Counted from the first letter of the stretch, positions 55,325 through 64,000 are shown. The stretch is 64,000 bases of DNA from Micromonospora sp. WMMD882 (GCF_027497255.1 NZ_CP114903.1:3348001-3412000); one strand, 5' to 3'. Made by a program: numbers and translations. The notes: generated by a model not told the origin, from the sequence alone.

Positions 55325-55759
55325 GTGACCGAGACGCACGCCACAACCGCCCCGGGGGCCCCGGTATTCCCCCCCGGCCGGTACGGCCGTCGCCGCCAGG
55401 CGCGCCGACGCCGGCCGTGGTTGACGGCGCTGCTGGTGGCGGTGGTCGTCGTCGCGCTCGGGCTGGCCGCGTTCCGGCTCTACCAGCGGTACGGCGACCC
55501 CACCTACGACGCCCAGGTGATCACGTACACCGACGTCACCGACACCGGGATCCTGGTGGACTTCCAGGTGAACGTCCCGCCCGGCGGGTCGGCGGTGTGC
55601 CTGCTGCGGGCCCGTTCGGTCGACGGGGCCGAGGTGGCCCGCGAGCAGGTGCCGGTGACGGCCGACGGGCAGGATCGGGTGGTCCGTCTCCAGCACCGCC
55701 TGACCACCTCCGCCCGCCCGTTCATCGGCGAGGTCGTGCGCTGCCACGCGCCGTCGTGA
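55325..55759 (+). CDS. DUF4307 membrane protein
   Basis: A 144-residue protein with a disordered N-terminus, an arginine-rich stretch ([12 protein letters not shown]), one membrane helix ([18 protein letters not shown]) and an extracytoplasmic domain of about 85 residues. That domain matches DUF4307 ([33 protein letters not shown]). AGGAG lies upstream of the GTG at 55325; the longer upstream frame has no support. The family is actinobacterial, commonly beside mca and greA as here; function unknown. Confidence 0.9.
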   Translation: MTETHATTAPGAPVFPPGRYGRRRQARRRRPWLTALLVAVVVVALGLAAFRLYQRYGDPTYDAQVITYTDVTDTGILVDFQVNVPPGGSAVCLLRARSVDGAEVAREQVPVTADGQDRVVRLQHRLTTSARPFIGEVVRCHAPS

Positions 55760-55891
55760 GCTGCTGGGACGACACGTCGGGGGTCAGCCGGGCGGCCGGG
55801 CGGCGGAAATCGCCACCACCTGCCCGGGTGCGGCACTGGTAACTTGGTAGTTCACCTGTCGGCCAGCCCGCACAATCCGAGGAGACCGCCT

Positions 55892-56392
55892 GTGTCCAAC
55901 ACTGACAACGAGGCGTCCGCCACCTGGCTGTCCCAGGACGCGTACGACCGTCTGAAGGCCGAGCTCGACAAGCTGATCGCCGAACGACCCGCGATGGCCG
56001 CCGAGATCAACGCCCGGCGCGAGGAAGGCGACCTGCGGGAGAACGGCGGCTACCACGCCGCCCGCGAGGAGCAGGGCAAGGCGGAGGGACGCATCCGTTA
56101 CCTCCAGGAGTTCCTGCGCACCGCCCGGGTCGGCGAGGCGCCCAGCGCCGATTCGGTCACACCGGGCATGGTCGTGACGATCTACTTCGACGACGACGCC
56201 GACGACACCGAGACGTTCCTGCTCGGCTCACGGGAGATCGCCTCCACCACCGAGCTGACCGTCTACAGCCCGGAGTCCGCCCTCGGGCAGGCCATCCTGG
56301 GCACCCGCGCCGGCCAGACCGTCACCTACACCGCGCCCAGCGGCGCGGACATCAAGGTGACCGTGGTCTCGTTCGAGCCCTTCTCCGGCTGA
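55892..56392 (+). CDS. greA: Transcription elongation factor GreA
   Basis: A 166-residue GreA. The N-terminal coiled-coil finger carries the acidic tip and basic patch (AEINARREEGDLRENGGYHAA), and the C-terminal FKBP-like domain ends with YTAPSGADIKVTVVSFEPF. It enters the RNA polymerase secondary channel and stimulates cleavage of backtracked transcripts. GAGGAG precedes the GTG at 55892, which is preferred to the frame opening at 55844. Confidence 0.96.
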   Translation: MSNTDNEASATWLSQDAYDRLKAELDKLIAERPAMAAEINARREEGDLRENGGYHAAREEQGKAEGRIRYLQEFLRTARVGEAPSADSVTPGMVVTIYFDDDADDTETFLLGSREIASTTELTVYSPESALGQAILGTRAGQTVTYTAPSGADIKVTVVSFEPFSG

Positions 56393-56439
56393 TCCGGCCG
56401 ATCACGCGCGCTGCTCGTCCCGTCCGGGGCGTGGCTCCC

Positions 56440-57657
56440 TCACGCCCCGGACGCGAACACCTGGTACCCGCTCGCCCGTAACGCGCTGATCAGGGTGTCC
56501 GAGTGTTCGGGCCCCCGGGTCTCCACCGAGAGCGCCACCTCCACCTCGCCCAGGCGCAGGTGCGGGTGCGCCCGCTGGTGCACCACGTCCACCACGTTGG
56601 CGCGGTGCCCGGCGATCTCCGACAGCAGCGAGGCGAGCTGCCCCGGCCGGTCCACGCAGCGGACGGTGACCCGCAGGTAGCGGCCGGCGGCGGCGAGCCC
56701 GTGCTCGATCACTCGCAACATCAGCAGGGGGTCGATGTTGCCGCCGGAGACCACCGCCACGGTCGGCTCCCGGGTCTCGACGACACCGGCCAGCAGCGCC
56801 GCCACCCCCACCGCCCCGGCCGGCTCGACGACCTGCTTGTTCCGTTCCAGCAGCATCAGCAGCGCCCGGGAGATGTCCTCCTCGGTGACCGTCACCACCT
56901 CGTCGACGAGTTTGTGCACGTGGGTGAAGGTCAGGTCGCCGGGACGGCCGACCGCGATGCCGTCGGCGATGGTGGCGAAGGCCGGCAGCCGCACCGGCTC
57001 ACCGGCCGCCAACGAGGGTGGGTAGGCCGCCGCCCCGGCCGCCTGCACCCCGATCACCCGTACGTCGGGACGCAGCGCCCGGGCCACCACGGCGATGCCG
57101 GAGACCAGGCCGCCGCCGCCGACGCCGGTGACGATGGTCCGCACGTCCGGGCACTGCTCCAGGATCTCCAACGCCACGGTGCCCTGCCCGGCGATCACGT
57201 CCCGGTGGTCGAACGGGTGGATGAACACCGCCCCGGTCCGCTCGGCGAACGTCTGCGCGGCCACCAGCGACTCGTCCACGGTCGCGCCGACGAGCTGCAC
57301 CTGCGCGCCGTACCCCTTGGTGGCGGCGACCTTGGGCAGTGGCGCGTTCACCGGCATGAAGACGGTGGCGGCGGCGCCGAGCAGGCCGGCGGCCAGGGCC
57401 ACCCCCTGGGCGTGGTTGCCGGCGCTCGCCGCGACCACGCCGCGGTCCCGCTCCGCCGGGCTCAGCCGGGCGATCCGCACGTACGCGCCACGCACCTTGT
57501 ACGACCCGGCGCGTTGCAGGTGCTCGCACTTGAGCCAGGCGGCGCCGCCCAGCGCCGCGGTGAGCGGGCGGGAGGGCTCCAGCGGGGTGACCCGGGTGAC
57601 CCCGGTGAGCAGCTCCCGCGCGGCCCGCACGTCGGCGAGTTCGACCAGCTCAGTCAT
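56440..57657 (-). CDS. ilvA: Threonine ammonia-lyase with ACT domain
   Basis: A 405-residue PLP enzyme that deaminates threonine to 2-oxobutanoate for isoleucine synthesis or threonine breakdown. The PLP lysine is K54 in GSYKVRGAYVR. The phosphate-binding loop is VGGGGLVSGIAV, and SAGNHAQGVAL is present. Residues ~325-405 form a single ACT-like regulatory domain (LRVTVRCVDRPGQLASLLSE). This short form resembles the IlvA/TdcB type with one ACT repeat. It is convergent with greA. Confidence 0.94.
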   Translation of the reverse strand: MTELVELADVRAARELLTGVTRVTPLEPSRPLTAALGGAAWLKCEHLQRAGSYKVRGAYVRIARLSPAERDRGVVAASAGNHAQGVALAAGLLGAAATVFMPVNAPLPKVAATKGYGAQVQLVGATVDESLVAAQTFAERTGAVFIHPFDHRDVIAGQGTVALEILEQCPDVRTIVTGVGGGGLVSGIAVVARALRPDVRVIGVQAAGAAAYPPSLAAGEPVRLPAFATIADGIAVGRPGDLTFTHVHKLVDEVVTVTEEDISRALLMLLERNKQVVEPAGAVGVAALLAGVVETREPTVAVVSGGNIDPLLMLRVIEHGLAAAGRYLRVTVRCVDRPGQLASLLSEIAGHRANVVDVVHQRAHPHLRLGEVEVALSVETRGPEHSDTLISALRASGYQVFASGA

Positions 57658-57681
57658 GCCCCCGATGGTGCCACCCGCGGT

Positions 57682-58491
57682 TCAGGGCAGCCCGGGGGAC
57701 GGCACCACCATGCCCGGCGTCACCGGCCCGTACCGCTGCGCCCGGTCGATCCGGGCCTGCTGGGCGGCGGAGATCCGCTCGATCAGCGCCACCAGCGTCA
57801 CCCCGGCCACCAGACAGGCCAGCCCCGGCAGCAGCTCCCAGTCGAGCGAGCCGCGGTAGTGGTCGACGTAGGCGGCGAAGTCCGCCGGGGTGGCCGGGGA
57901 CGCCGGCAGGTCGGGCTCGAACCGGTCGAGCCGCTCGATCCTGCTCCCGCCGCAGTAGAAGACCAGCCAGGCGGCCCACCAGATCTTGACCAGCGGGGGC
58001 GTGGCGGGCTGCCAGAGGCTGTCCCGGGTGATGTTGGCGACCACCCGGTAGGGGACGACGACGTTGACGAACGGCACCAGCCAGCCGGCGACCGCCCAGC
58101 CGGTGGCGAGCGTCGGGCCGGCGCCCGGGAAGGCGTCGAGGTTGCGCCGGGCCCGGTGGCACCAGACGATCACCAGCACCGCGGCGACCAGGAACGCCAG
58201 CACGTAGGCGACCGCGATCGCCCCGTCGAGCAGGACGACGACCAGCAGCCCGCCCGGGTCGAGCCGCCGGGCGGCCCGTTCGGCGGCCAGGCTGGCCGGC
58301 AGCGGGAACAGCGTCGCGACGAGGTGGCACAGCGCCGTCACGGCGACCGCCACCGAGGCCGCCCGGCCGACCCCGCGTACCGGGAAGGTGCGCTGGTCGG
58401 GGCGGACGGCCGGCTCACCGACCGGGGTGTCGCAGGTCTCGCATTCACGTCTCCGCGAGTCTGTCTCGCGTCCGCAGGTGTGGCAGGGCAC
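57682..58491 (-). CDS. DUF4328 membrane protein with N-terminal zinc ribbon
   Basis: A 269-residue protein. The N-terminus has CxxC pairs (CHTCG at residues 3-6 and CETCD at 17-20), then at least five membrane helices in the DUF4328 arrangement (VWCHRARRNLDAF, ATGWAVAGWLVPFVNVVVPY, WWAAWLVFYCGG). GAGGA precedes the GTG at 58491. Function is unknown. It is 24 bases from ilvA on the same strand, so the two may be co-transcribed. Confidence 0.9.
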   Translation of the reverse strand: MPCHTCGRETDSRRRECETCDTPVGEPAVRPDQRTFPVRGVGRAASVAVAVTALCHLVATLFPLPASLAAERAARRLDPGGLLVVVLLDGAIAVAYVLAFLVAAVLVIVWCHRARRNLDAFPGAGPTLATGWAVAGWLVPFVNVVVPYRVVANITRDSLWQPATPPLVKIWWAAWLVFYCGGSRIERLDRFEPDLPASPATPADFAAYVDHYRGSLDWELLPGLACLVAGVTLVALIERISAAQQARIDRAQRYGPVTPGMVVPSPGLP

Positions 58492-58540
58492 GACGGCCGT
58501 CCTCGGTGCGCAGGGTCAGGGGCCCGCACACAGTAGACGG

Positions 58541-59944
58541 TCAGGTGGTGGCCGGGGAGCCCGCGCCGACGCGCGGGTAGCCGGGGGCGTGCCGGGCCCA
58601 GGGGGCCTGCATCTCGAACTGGCCGGCGACGGCGAGCAGCAGCAGCTCCGAACCGGGCGGCCCGACCAGTTGCACCGCCACCGGAAGCCCGTCCGGGCGG
58701 CGGCCGACCGGCACCACCAGCGCGGGCAGCCCGGCGACGTTCCACGGCGCGGCGAACGGGGCGTACCGGATGCTGGTGGTCATGTTCGCCCGCCAGGAGC
58801 GGGCCGACCAGCTCTGCGCCGGCGGCGGCGCGCTGGCCAGCGCCGGGGTGAGCAGCAGGTCGACGGAGTGGTCGGCGAAGAAGCCGACGGACCGTTCCCG
58901 CCAGGCGTCCCGGTCGGCCTGGCGGACGTAGCCGCGCCGCTGCGCCCACTCGCCCAGCGTGGCGTGCCGACGGCTGCGCTTCTGCAGGCTGCGCCGGTCC
59001 AGGTCGCTGGCCCGCACGTCGGCGGCGGCCGCGGCGAACCAGGTGGCGATGCCCTGGAGGCCGAGCTTCGTCGGGTACACCGGGTCCGCCGGCACGGTGT
59101 CGTGCCCGGCGGCGGCGAGCAGCCGGCCGGCGGCGGCGACCGCGTCCCGGTTGGGCCGGTCGGCGGCGACGCCCCGCACCGGCGAGCGCAGCGACACGCC
59201 GACCCGCAGCCGCTGCGGCGGGACCAGCTTCTCCTGCTGGCGGCCGGCGAGCACCTGGAAACCCACCGCCGCGTCGGCGACGGTGGTGGTCAACATGCCG
59301 TGCTCGGCCAGGCCGAACCAGTCCTCCGCGCCGAGCTGCCAGGGCACCACGCCCCGGCCCGGCTTCAGTCCGACCAGGCCGCAGCAGGCCGCCGGGATCC
59401 GGATCGAGCCGAGCCCGTCGTTGCCGTGCGCGATCGGCACCAGGCCGGCGGCCACCGCGGCGGCGGCCCCGCCGGACGAGCCGCCGGGGGTACGGCGCGG
59501 ATCCCACGGGTTGCGGGTGACGGCGGTCTGGTCGTCGGTGACCGCCCACAGGCCCAGCTCCGGCATCCGGGTGACGCCGAGGATGACCGCGCCCGCGCCC
59601 CGCAGCCGCCGGACCACCTCGTGGTCGCGCTCGGCGACCGGGGTACGGGCGGCGGCGGAGCCGCGCCAGGTGGGCAGGCCGGCGACCGGGGTGTTCTCCT
59701 TGACCGCGACCGGGACCCCGGCCAGCGGCAGGTTCGCCAGGTCCTCCTGCTCGTCGACCTTCTCCGCCTCGGTGATCGCCTCCCCGCCGCGCACCTGACG
59801 GAACGCGGCGAGGCCGGCGTCGGCGGCGGCGATGTGGTCGAGGTGGTCGGCGACCACCTGGGTCGCGGAGACGTCGCCCCGGCGTACCCCGCGGGCGATC
59901 TGCTTCGCGGTCGCCCCGACCCAGGTCGGCATGATGTCCTGCAC
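58541..59944 (-). CDS. Amidase (amidase-signature family)
   Basis: A 467-residue amidase-signature hydrolase. The Ser-cisSer-Lys triad elements are visible: the lysine in VPVAVKENTPV and the Gly/Ser-rich stretch PGGSSGGAAAAVAAGLVPIA with both serines; GSIRIPAACCGLVGLKPGRG follows. Substrate is unknown; aryl or alkyl amides are usual. The GTG at 59944 has GGGGAGG six bases upstream and is preferred to the GTG at 59950, which abuts that site. The longer frame to 60073 is antisense to metB. It lies 22 bases downstream of metB on the same strand. Confidence 0.92.
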   Translation of the reverse strand: MQDIMPTWVGATAKQIARGVRRGDVSATQVVADHLDHIAAADAGLAAFRQVRGGEAITEAEKVDEQEDLANLPLAGVPVAVKENTPVAGLPTWRGSAAARTPVAERDHEVVRRLRGAGAVILGVTRMPELGLWAVTDDQTAVTRNPWDPRRTPGGSSGGAAAAVAAGLVPIAHGNDGLGSIRIPAACCGLVGLKPGRGVVPWQLGAEDWFGLAEHGMLTTTVADAAVGFQVLAGRQQEKLVPPQRLRVGVSLRSPVRGVAADRPNRDAVAAAGRLLAAAGHDTVPADPVYPTKLGLQGIATWFAAAAADVRASDLDRRSLQKRSRRHATLGEWAQRRGYVRQADRDAWRERSVGFFADHSVDLLLTPALASAPPPAQSWSARSWRANMTTSIRYAPFAAPWNVAGLPALVVPVGRRPDGLPVAVQLVGPPGSELLLLAVAGQFEMQAPWARHAPGYPRVGAGSPATT

Positions 59945-59966
59945 GGCCACCCTCCCCAGCCAGCGG

Positions 59967-61109
59967 TCAGCCCAGCGCCTGCTCCAGATCGGCGAGCAGG
60001 TCGTCGACCGTCTCGATGCCGACAGACAGTCGCACGAGATCGCCGGGAACTTCAAGCGGCGAGCCGGCGGCACTTGCGTGTGTCATCCGACCCGGGTGCT
60101 CGATCAGCGATTCCACCCCGCCGAGGGACTCGGCGAGCACGAACAGCGTGGCACGGTTGCAGATCTGCACCGCGTGCTCCTCGCCGCCGGCGGCCCGGAA
60201 CGAGATCATCCCACCGAACCGGCGCATCTGCTTGGCGGCCGTCTCGTGGCCGGGGTGCGACGGCAGGCCCGGGTAGATCACCTGGGCCACCTGGGCGTGC
60301 CCCTCCAGGTACGCGGCGATCCGCTCGGCGTTGTCGCAGTGCCGGTCCATCCGTACGCCGAGGGTCTTGATGCCGCGCAGGGTCAGCCAGGCGTCGAACG
60401 GGCCGTTGACCGCGCCCATCGCGTTCTGGTGGTACCGCAGCCGCTCGCCCAGCTCCCGGTCGGCGGTGACCAGCGCCCCGCCGACCACGTCGGAGTGCCC
60501 GCCGATGTACTTGGTGGTGGAGTGCGCCACCACGTCCGCGCCGAAGGCGATCGGCTGCTGGAGGTACGGCGACGCGAAGGTGTTGTCGACCACCAGCAGC
60601 GCCCCGGCGTCGTGCGCGACGGCCGCCAGGGCGCCGATGTCGGCGATGCCGAGCAGCGGGTTCGTCGGCGTCTCCACCCAGACGATCTTCGTACGGCCGG
60701 GGCGGACCGCGGCCCGCACGGCGGCCGGGTCGGAGATCCTCGCCGGGGTGAAGTCCAGCCCCCAGCGCTCGTTCACCCGGGCGAAGAGCCGGTACGTGCC
60801 GCCGTACGCGTCGTCCGGGATGACCACGTGGTCACCCGGCTGGCAGACGGCGCGCAGCAGCGCGTCCTCGGCGGCCAGACCGCTCGCGAAGGCCAGCCCG
60901 ACCGGCCCGCCCTCCAGCGCGGCCAGGCACTCCTGGAGGGCGTCCCGGGTGGGGTTGCCGGACCGGCTGTACTCGTAACCCAGCCGGGGCGCCCCGACGG
61001 CGTCCTGCGCGTACGTGCTGGTCTGGTAGATAGGTGGGATCACCGCGCCGGTGCGGGCCTCCGGGTCCTGGCCGGCGTGGATCGCGAGCGTCTCGAAGCC
61101 GTGGTTCAT
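59967..61109 (-). CDS. metB: Cystathionine gamma-synthase
   Basis: A 380-residue PLP enzyme of the Cys/Met metabolism family. It has YSRSGNPTRDALQECLAALE near the N-terminus, the PLP lysine K200 in HSTTKYIGGHSDVVGG, and the C-terminal VESLIEHPGRMTHAS. It joins O-acylhomoserine with cysteine to give cystathionine. A cystathionine gamma-lyase or O-acetylhomoserine sulfhydrylase cannot be fully excluded on sequence alone. The ATG at 61109 has TAGCGT six bases upstream on the minus strand and no Shine-Dalgarno, indicating a leaderless transcript. Confidence 0.93.
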   Translation of the reverse strand: MNHGFETLAIHAGQDPEARTGAVIPPIYQTSTYAQDAVGAPRLGYEYSRSGNPTRDALQECLAALEGGPVGLAFASGLAAEDALLRAVCQPGDHVVIPDDAYGGTYRLFARVNERWGLDFTPARISDPAAVRAAVRPGRTKIVWVETPTNPLLGIADIGALAAVAHDAGALLVVDNTFASPYLQQPIAFGADVVAHSTTKYIGGHSDVVGGALVTADRELGERLRYHQNAMGAVNGPFDAWLTLRGIKTLGVRMDRHCDNAERIAAYLEGHAQVAQVIYPGLPSHPGHETAAKQMRRFGGMISFRAAGGEEHAVQICNRATLFVLAESLGGVESLIEHPGRMTHASAAGSPLEVPGDLVRLSVGIETVDDLLADLEQALG

Positions 61110-61115
61110 GCCCCG

Positions 61116-61121
61116 ACGCTA
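61116..61121 (-). promoter_or_regulatory. -10 element of a leaderless metB transcript
   Basis: TAGCGT on the minus strand, six bases before the metB ATG. Confidence 0.5.
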
Positions 61122-61161
61122 GTCCCTGCGGCGCAGCCGCCGAACGGAACCCGGCACGCGC

Positions 61162-61857
61162 CTACTCTGTCAGCTTCGGATGACCAGGCCCGGCATGCAC
61201 GATCCAGACGATGCGCCTGTCCGGGTCGGGGCAGTACCAGATCCGGCCGCTGGCCGTCACCTCGTACTGCCATTGGAGCAGTACCTTCCCGCCCACTTCG
61301 CGGTCAGCGAGGGCGCCACGGAGCCGATGTCGTCGCGCCGGGTTCTCCAGCGATGTTGGCCGCTCGGTCAGGCCCACCCAGGCTTCCCAGGTGTTCGATC
61401 GGGCCGTCTGGCACAACTGCTCCCAGCCTTTGGCAGCTTCGGAGGGTTCGGTCAATGCCCGGACAAGCGCCGGGTCGGTGTACACGGCGGCGGTCGCCTT
61501 CCACTCCCGGAGGGCCTGCGTGAGAACCGACCACTCACCCAGATCGGCCGAGATCCGCGCCGCCGTCACGAAGTCCGTGACGAAGGCGGGCAGGTCCGCC
61601 TCAGGAAGCAGCCCGAGCCAGGGGAACTCCTCCGCCAGAATCTCGGCCGCCACCTCCACCGGCAGATGGGCCAGGGCGTTTGGGCCAGGGCGTTCCGCAG
61701 GGTACGAGCAGCCGCCATCGCGCCCTCACCGGCCGCGAGGACCCGGTCCTCCCGGGTGAGCAGCAGGGCGGCGCCGGACCCGTACGTCATGGCTGTCCGC
61801 CAGGGCCGCGACCCCCTTGGGATCGCGCTGGAGTTCGCTCCACTGGACTTCCCTCAT
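61162..61857 (-). pseudogene. Wrecked toxin-antitoxin locus: frameshifted Phd-like antitoxin fused to a RelE-like toxin end
   Basis: Three frames together form one protein. From the ATG at 61857, MREVQWSELQRDPKGVAALA is a Phd/YefM-like antitoxin start, running out of frame near 61772. A second frame continues GAALLLTREDRVLAAGEGAM and RTLRNALA. After a 14-base duplication (61667-61694) a third frame resumes LPVEVAAEILAEEFPWLGLL and continues to 61162. There, without a stop, it becomes toxin-like (KGWEQLCQTARSNTWEAWVG, GGKVLLQWQYEV, GRIWYCPDPDRR, GHPKLTE). The antitoxin end and toxin start appear deleted, fusing the two. A functional pair is unlikely. Confidence 0.78.
61667..61694. repeat. Perfect 14-base tandem duplication causing a frameshift
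   Basis: TGGGCCAGGGCGTT occurs twice in direct succession (61667-61680, 61681-61694). On the coding minus strand the second copy shifts the antitoxin frame by two. Confidence 0.95.
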
Positions 61858-61935
61858 GGCCGCCACACCGCAATTCTGAACTTTCTCGGAACTCGCGGCA
61901 CGTCGACGCCACGTGATCCTGCTCCAGCAGCGGTC

Positions 61936-61941
61936 TACCGT
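61936..61941 (+). promoter_or_regulatory. -10 element of a leaderless HIT-protein transcript
   Basis: TACCGT ends six bases before the ATG at 61948; no ribosome binding site. Confidence 0.5.
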
Positions 61942-61947
61942 GACCGG

Positions 61948-62373
61948 ATGGCCGGATGTGTGTTCTGTGGGATCGTGAGCGGCGCGGCGGCGGCGGTCCG
62001 GGTGGTCGACGAGCCGGACGGGGTGGCGTTCCTGGACACCCGGCCGGTGTTCAAGGGGCACGTGCTGGTGGTGCCGCGTACCCATCTGGTGGCCCTGGCC
62101 GACCTGCCGCCGGAGAACCTGGCCGGGTACTTCGGGCTGGTCCGGCGGTTGGCGGTGGCGGTCGAGGGCGGGCTGGACGCGGGCGGCACGTTCGTGGCGA
62201 TGAACAACAAGGTCTCCCAGTCGGTGCCGCACCTGCACACCCACGTGGTGCCCCGGACGAAGGGGGACGGGCTGCGCGGCTTCTTCTGGCCGCGGACCCG
62301 GTACGCCGACGACGCCGAGGCCCGCTCCTACGCCGAACGGGTCTCCGCCGCGCTCGCCGCCGGGCGTTCGTAG
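61948..62373 (+). CDS. HIT family protein
   Basis: A 141-residue histidine-triad nucleotide-binding hydrolase. CVFCGIVSG at the N-terminus supplies Cys pairs seen in zinc-binding HIT proteins, RPVFKGHVLVVPRTH is conserved, and the triad motif is HLHTHVVPR. It probably hydrolyses adenosine 5'-phosphoramidates or dinucleotides. The ATG at 61948 is set by the -10 hexamer; the longer open frame to 61180 is antisense to the broken toxin-antitoxin locus. Its last 46 bases overlap the 3' end of the opposing GNAT gene. Confidence 0.94.
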   Translation: MAGCVFCGIVSGAAAAVRVVDEPDGVAFLDTRPVFKGHVLVVPRTHLVALADLPPENLAGYFGLVRRLAVAVEGGLDAGGTFVAMNNKVSQSVPHLHTHVVPRTKGDGLRGFFWPRTRYADDAEARSYAERVSAALAAGRS

Positions 62374-62813
62374 CGGGTGATCCAGAGGCCGGGCGCGGGT
62401 TCGGCGTCGGCGACGGGCCGGAAGCCGAGGGATTCGTACAGGCCCCGGGCGGGGTGGTTGGCCCGGCCGGTGGCGACCAGCACCCGCCGGTCACCGGCCC
62501 GGGTCAGCACCGCCCGGACCAGCGCCCGACCGGTTCCGCGCCGGTGGGCGGCCGGGTCGACCACGAGCCGGTCGATGTCGACCGTTGCGGCGTCCTCGGT
62601 CCAGGCGACCGCCCCGACCAGCAGGTCGCCCTGGTACGCCCCGAGCCAGCGCAGCGGCGCGGCGCGCAGCTCGCCGAGCGTCTCGCGCAACGGTGGGATG
62701 CGGTCGTCACCGATCAGCGCCGCCTCGACGGCGTACGCGGCGTGCTGGACGGCCAGCAGGCGGCGCGCGAGCGCCTCGTCGGCTGCCGGTTCGATCCCGG
62801 TGGGGTCGTTCAT
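62328..62813 (-). CDS. GNAT family N-acetyltransferase
   Basis: A 161-residue acetyltransferase. The acetyl-CoA pyrophosphate loop is [13 protein letters not shown] within the strand-turn-helix [16 protein letters not shown], and the C-terminal [16 protein letters not shown] is typical. The substrate is unknown. The start is taken at the ATG 62813 ([10 protein letters not shown]); 62831 is a possible earlier start. Confidence 0.9.
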   Translation of the reverse strand: MNDPTGIEPAADEALARRLLAVQHAAYAVEAALIGDDRIPPLRETLGELRAAPLRWLGAYQGDLLVGAVAWTEDAATVDIDRLVVDPAAHRRGTGRALVRAVLTRAGDRRVLVATGRANHPARGLYESLGFRPVADAEPAPGLWITRYERPAASAAETRSA

Positions 62814-62958
62814 CGCCGGACATCCTGACATCCGACGGGGCCCGGGGACACCGGTTTGCCGGTGCCGGCCGCCGGCACGCCTGACCGGCGGTGGGGCGGG
62901 TAAGGAAGTCGGGTCGGTGGGTGTTGCAGGGTGGGAAAGCTACGAGAGGAGTCGCATC

Positions 62959-63618
<660 letters not shown>

Positions 63619-63621
63619 AAC

Positions 63622-63656
63622 CGCAGGCCACCAGGCTTACGGCTTGGTGGCCTGCG
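63622..63656. terminator. Strong hairpin after msrA
   Basis: CGCAGGCCACCA pairs perfectly with TGGTGGCCTGCG, extended by a G-T and two G-C pairs to a TTACG loop. It begins three bases after the msrA stop, so it is the probable terminator. Confidence 0.75.
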
Positions 63657-63701
63657 CCGCCGAACCTCAAGATCTGTACAGAATTCGCGCCAGTGACTGC
63701 C

Positions 63702-63707
63702 TATACT
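63702..63707 (+). promoter_or_regulatory. Consensus -10 element of a leaderless antitoxin transcript
   Basis: TATACT, nearly the full consensus, ends six bases before the ATG at 63714. There is no ribosome binding site. Confidence 0.55.
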
Positions 63708-63713
63708 TCGAGC

Positions 63714-63998
63714 ATGACCGTCGTACCGTTCACCGACGCCCGCAACCGCCTCTCGGAACTCATCGACGAGGTGACCTCGACCCACGAGCGGATAGAGATC
63801 ACCAAGCACGGCCGCGCCGCCGCGGTGCTCATCTCCGCCGACGATCTCGCGGCATTGGAGGAGACTCTGGAGGTCCTGTCCAGCGCCGAGGCCATGCGGC
63901 AACTTGCCGAGTCCAAGGCGGCGGTCGAGGCCGGTGACGTCCTCGACGCCGACGAACTCGCGGCGTTGATGGCAAAGCGGTCGAAGCAGCCACGGTGA
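63714..63998 (+). CDS. Phd/YefM-type antitoxin
   Basis: A 94-residue type II antitoxin. The N-terminal Phd/YefM DNA-binding fold is visible in VPFTDARNRLSELIDEV and HERIEITKHGRAAAVLISADD. The C-terminal part is the acidic/helical toxin-neutralising tail. The ATG at 63714 has a consensus -10 six bases upstream. A GTG overlapping its TGA by four bases (63995-63997) is where a RelE/ParE-type toxin gene would begin, continuing beyond the window. Confidence 0.9.
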   Translation: MTVVPFTDARNRLSELIDEVTSTHERIEITKHGRAAAVLISADDLAALEETLEVLSSAEAMRQLAESKAAVEAGDVLDADELAALMAKRSKQPR

Positions 63999-64000
63999 CT
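63995..64000 (+). CDS. Possible start of the cognate toxin gene, cut by the window edge
   Basis: Only GTG ACT is visible. The call rests on the GTGA overlap with the antitoxin stop, the usual arrangement for coupled antitoxin-toxin genes. Nothing of the protein can be read. Confidence 0.3.

Noticed and set aside
61110..61161. SAM or other riboswitch upstream of metB
   Set aside because: The -10 six bases from the start codon predicts no 5' leader, leaving no room for a riboswitch.

Overview
The window is very GC-rich actinobacterial DNA with dense genes and many GTG/TTG starts. The gene content fits Micromonosporaceae, probably Micromonospora or a close relative: F420 biosynthesis (fbiC, cofD, cofE), a WhiB regulator, mycothiol amidase Mca, DUF3499, DUF4307, TIGR03089 and the DUF5753/DUF397 regulator pair. 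This placement is inference; no rRNA gene is present to confirm it. No tRNA, rRNA, CRISPR array or intact insertion sequence was seen.

Layout. 1-9000: a polyamine uptake and breakdown locus (saccharopine-dehydrogenase-like protein, PotABCD-type ABC transporter, Lrp regulator, class III aminotransferase), interrupted at 5.3-7.5 kb by a small secreted protein and an XRE/DUF397 pair. 8970-23742: DUF3499, zincin-like protein, whiB, fbiC, a proline/FG-repeat membrane protein, cofD-cofE, an ArsR-type regulator, a Nudix hydrolase, manC, a glycosyltransferase and TIGR03089. This resembles the mycobacterial whiB2-fbiA-fbiB-manB neighbourhood. 23743-27637: a decayed regulator remnant, acetoacetate-CoA ligase, a thioesterase and a membrane protein.

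27823-37071 is the most unusual region. Two operons converge with a 15-base gap. The left one encodes a membrane protein and two P-loop ATPases. The right one encodes a 73-residue protein, a 1,255-residue ParA-like/TIR-like/NB-ARC/TPR protein and a 342-residue protein that looks internally duplicated. It resembles NTP-dependent signalling or conflict systems, especially the TPR protein of the FxSxx-COOH system, but lacks that system's radical SAM enzyme and canonical peptide.

37709-64000 is mostly housekeeping: acyl-CoA dehydrogenase, UDP-glucose dehydrogenase, a giant SCO7613-type membrane protein, purEK, a DUF255 thioredoxin protein, a secreted PI-PLC-like protein, a GGDEF-EAL protein, mca, greA, ilvA, an amidase, metB, a HIT protein, a GNAT enzyme and msrA. 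It also holds a wrecked toxin-antitoxin locus and, at the right edge, the start of an apparently intact one.

A recurring regulatory pattern is visible. At least thirteen genes have a TANNNT -10 hexamer 6-8 bases before the start codon, the signature of leaderless transcripts. This pattern also settles several start codons.
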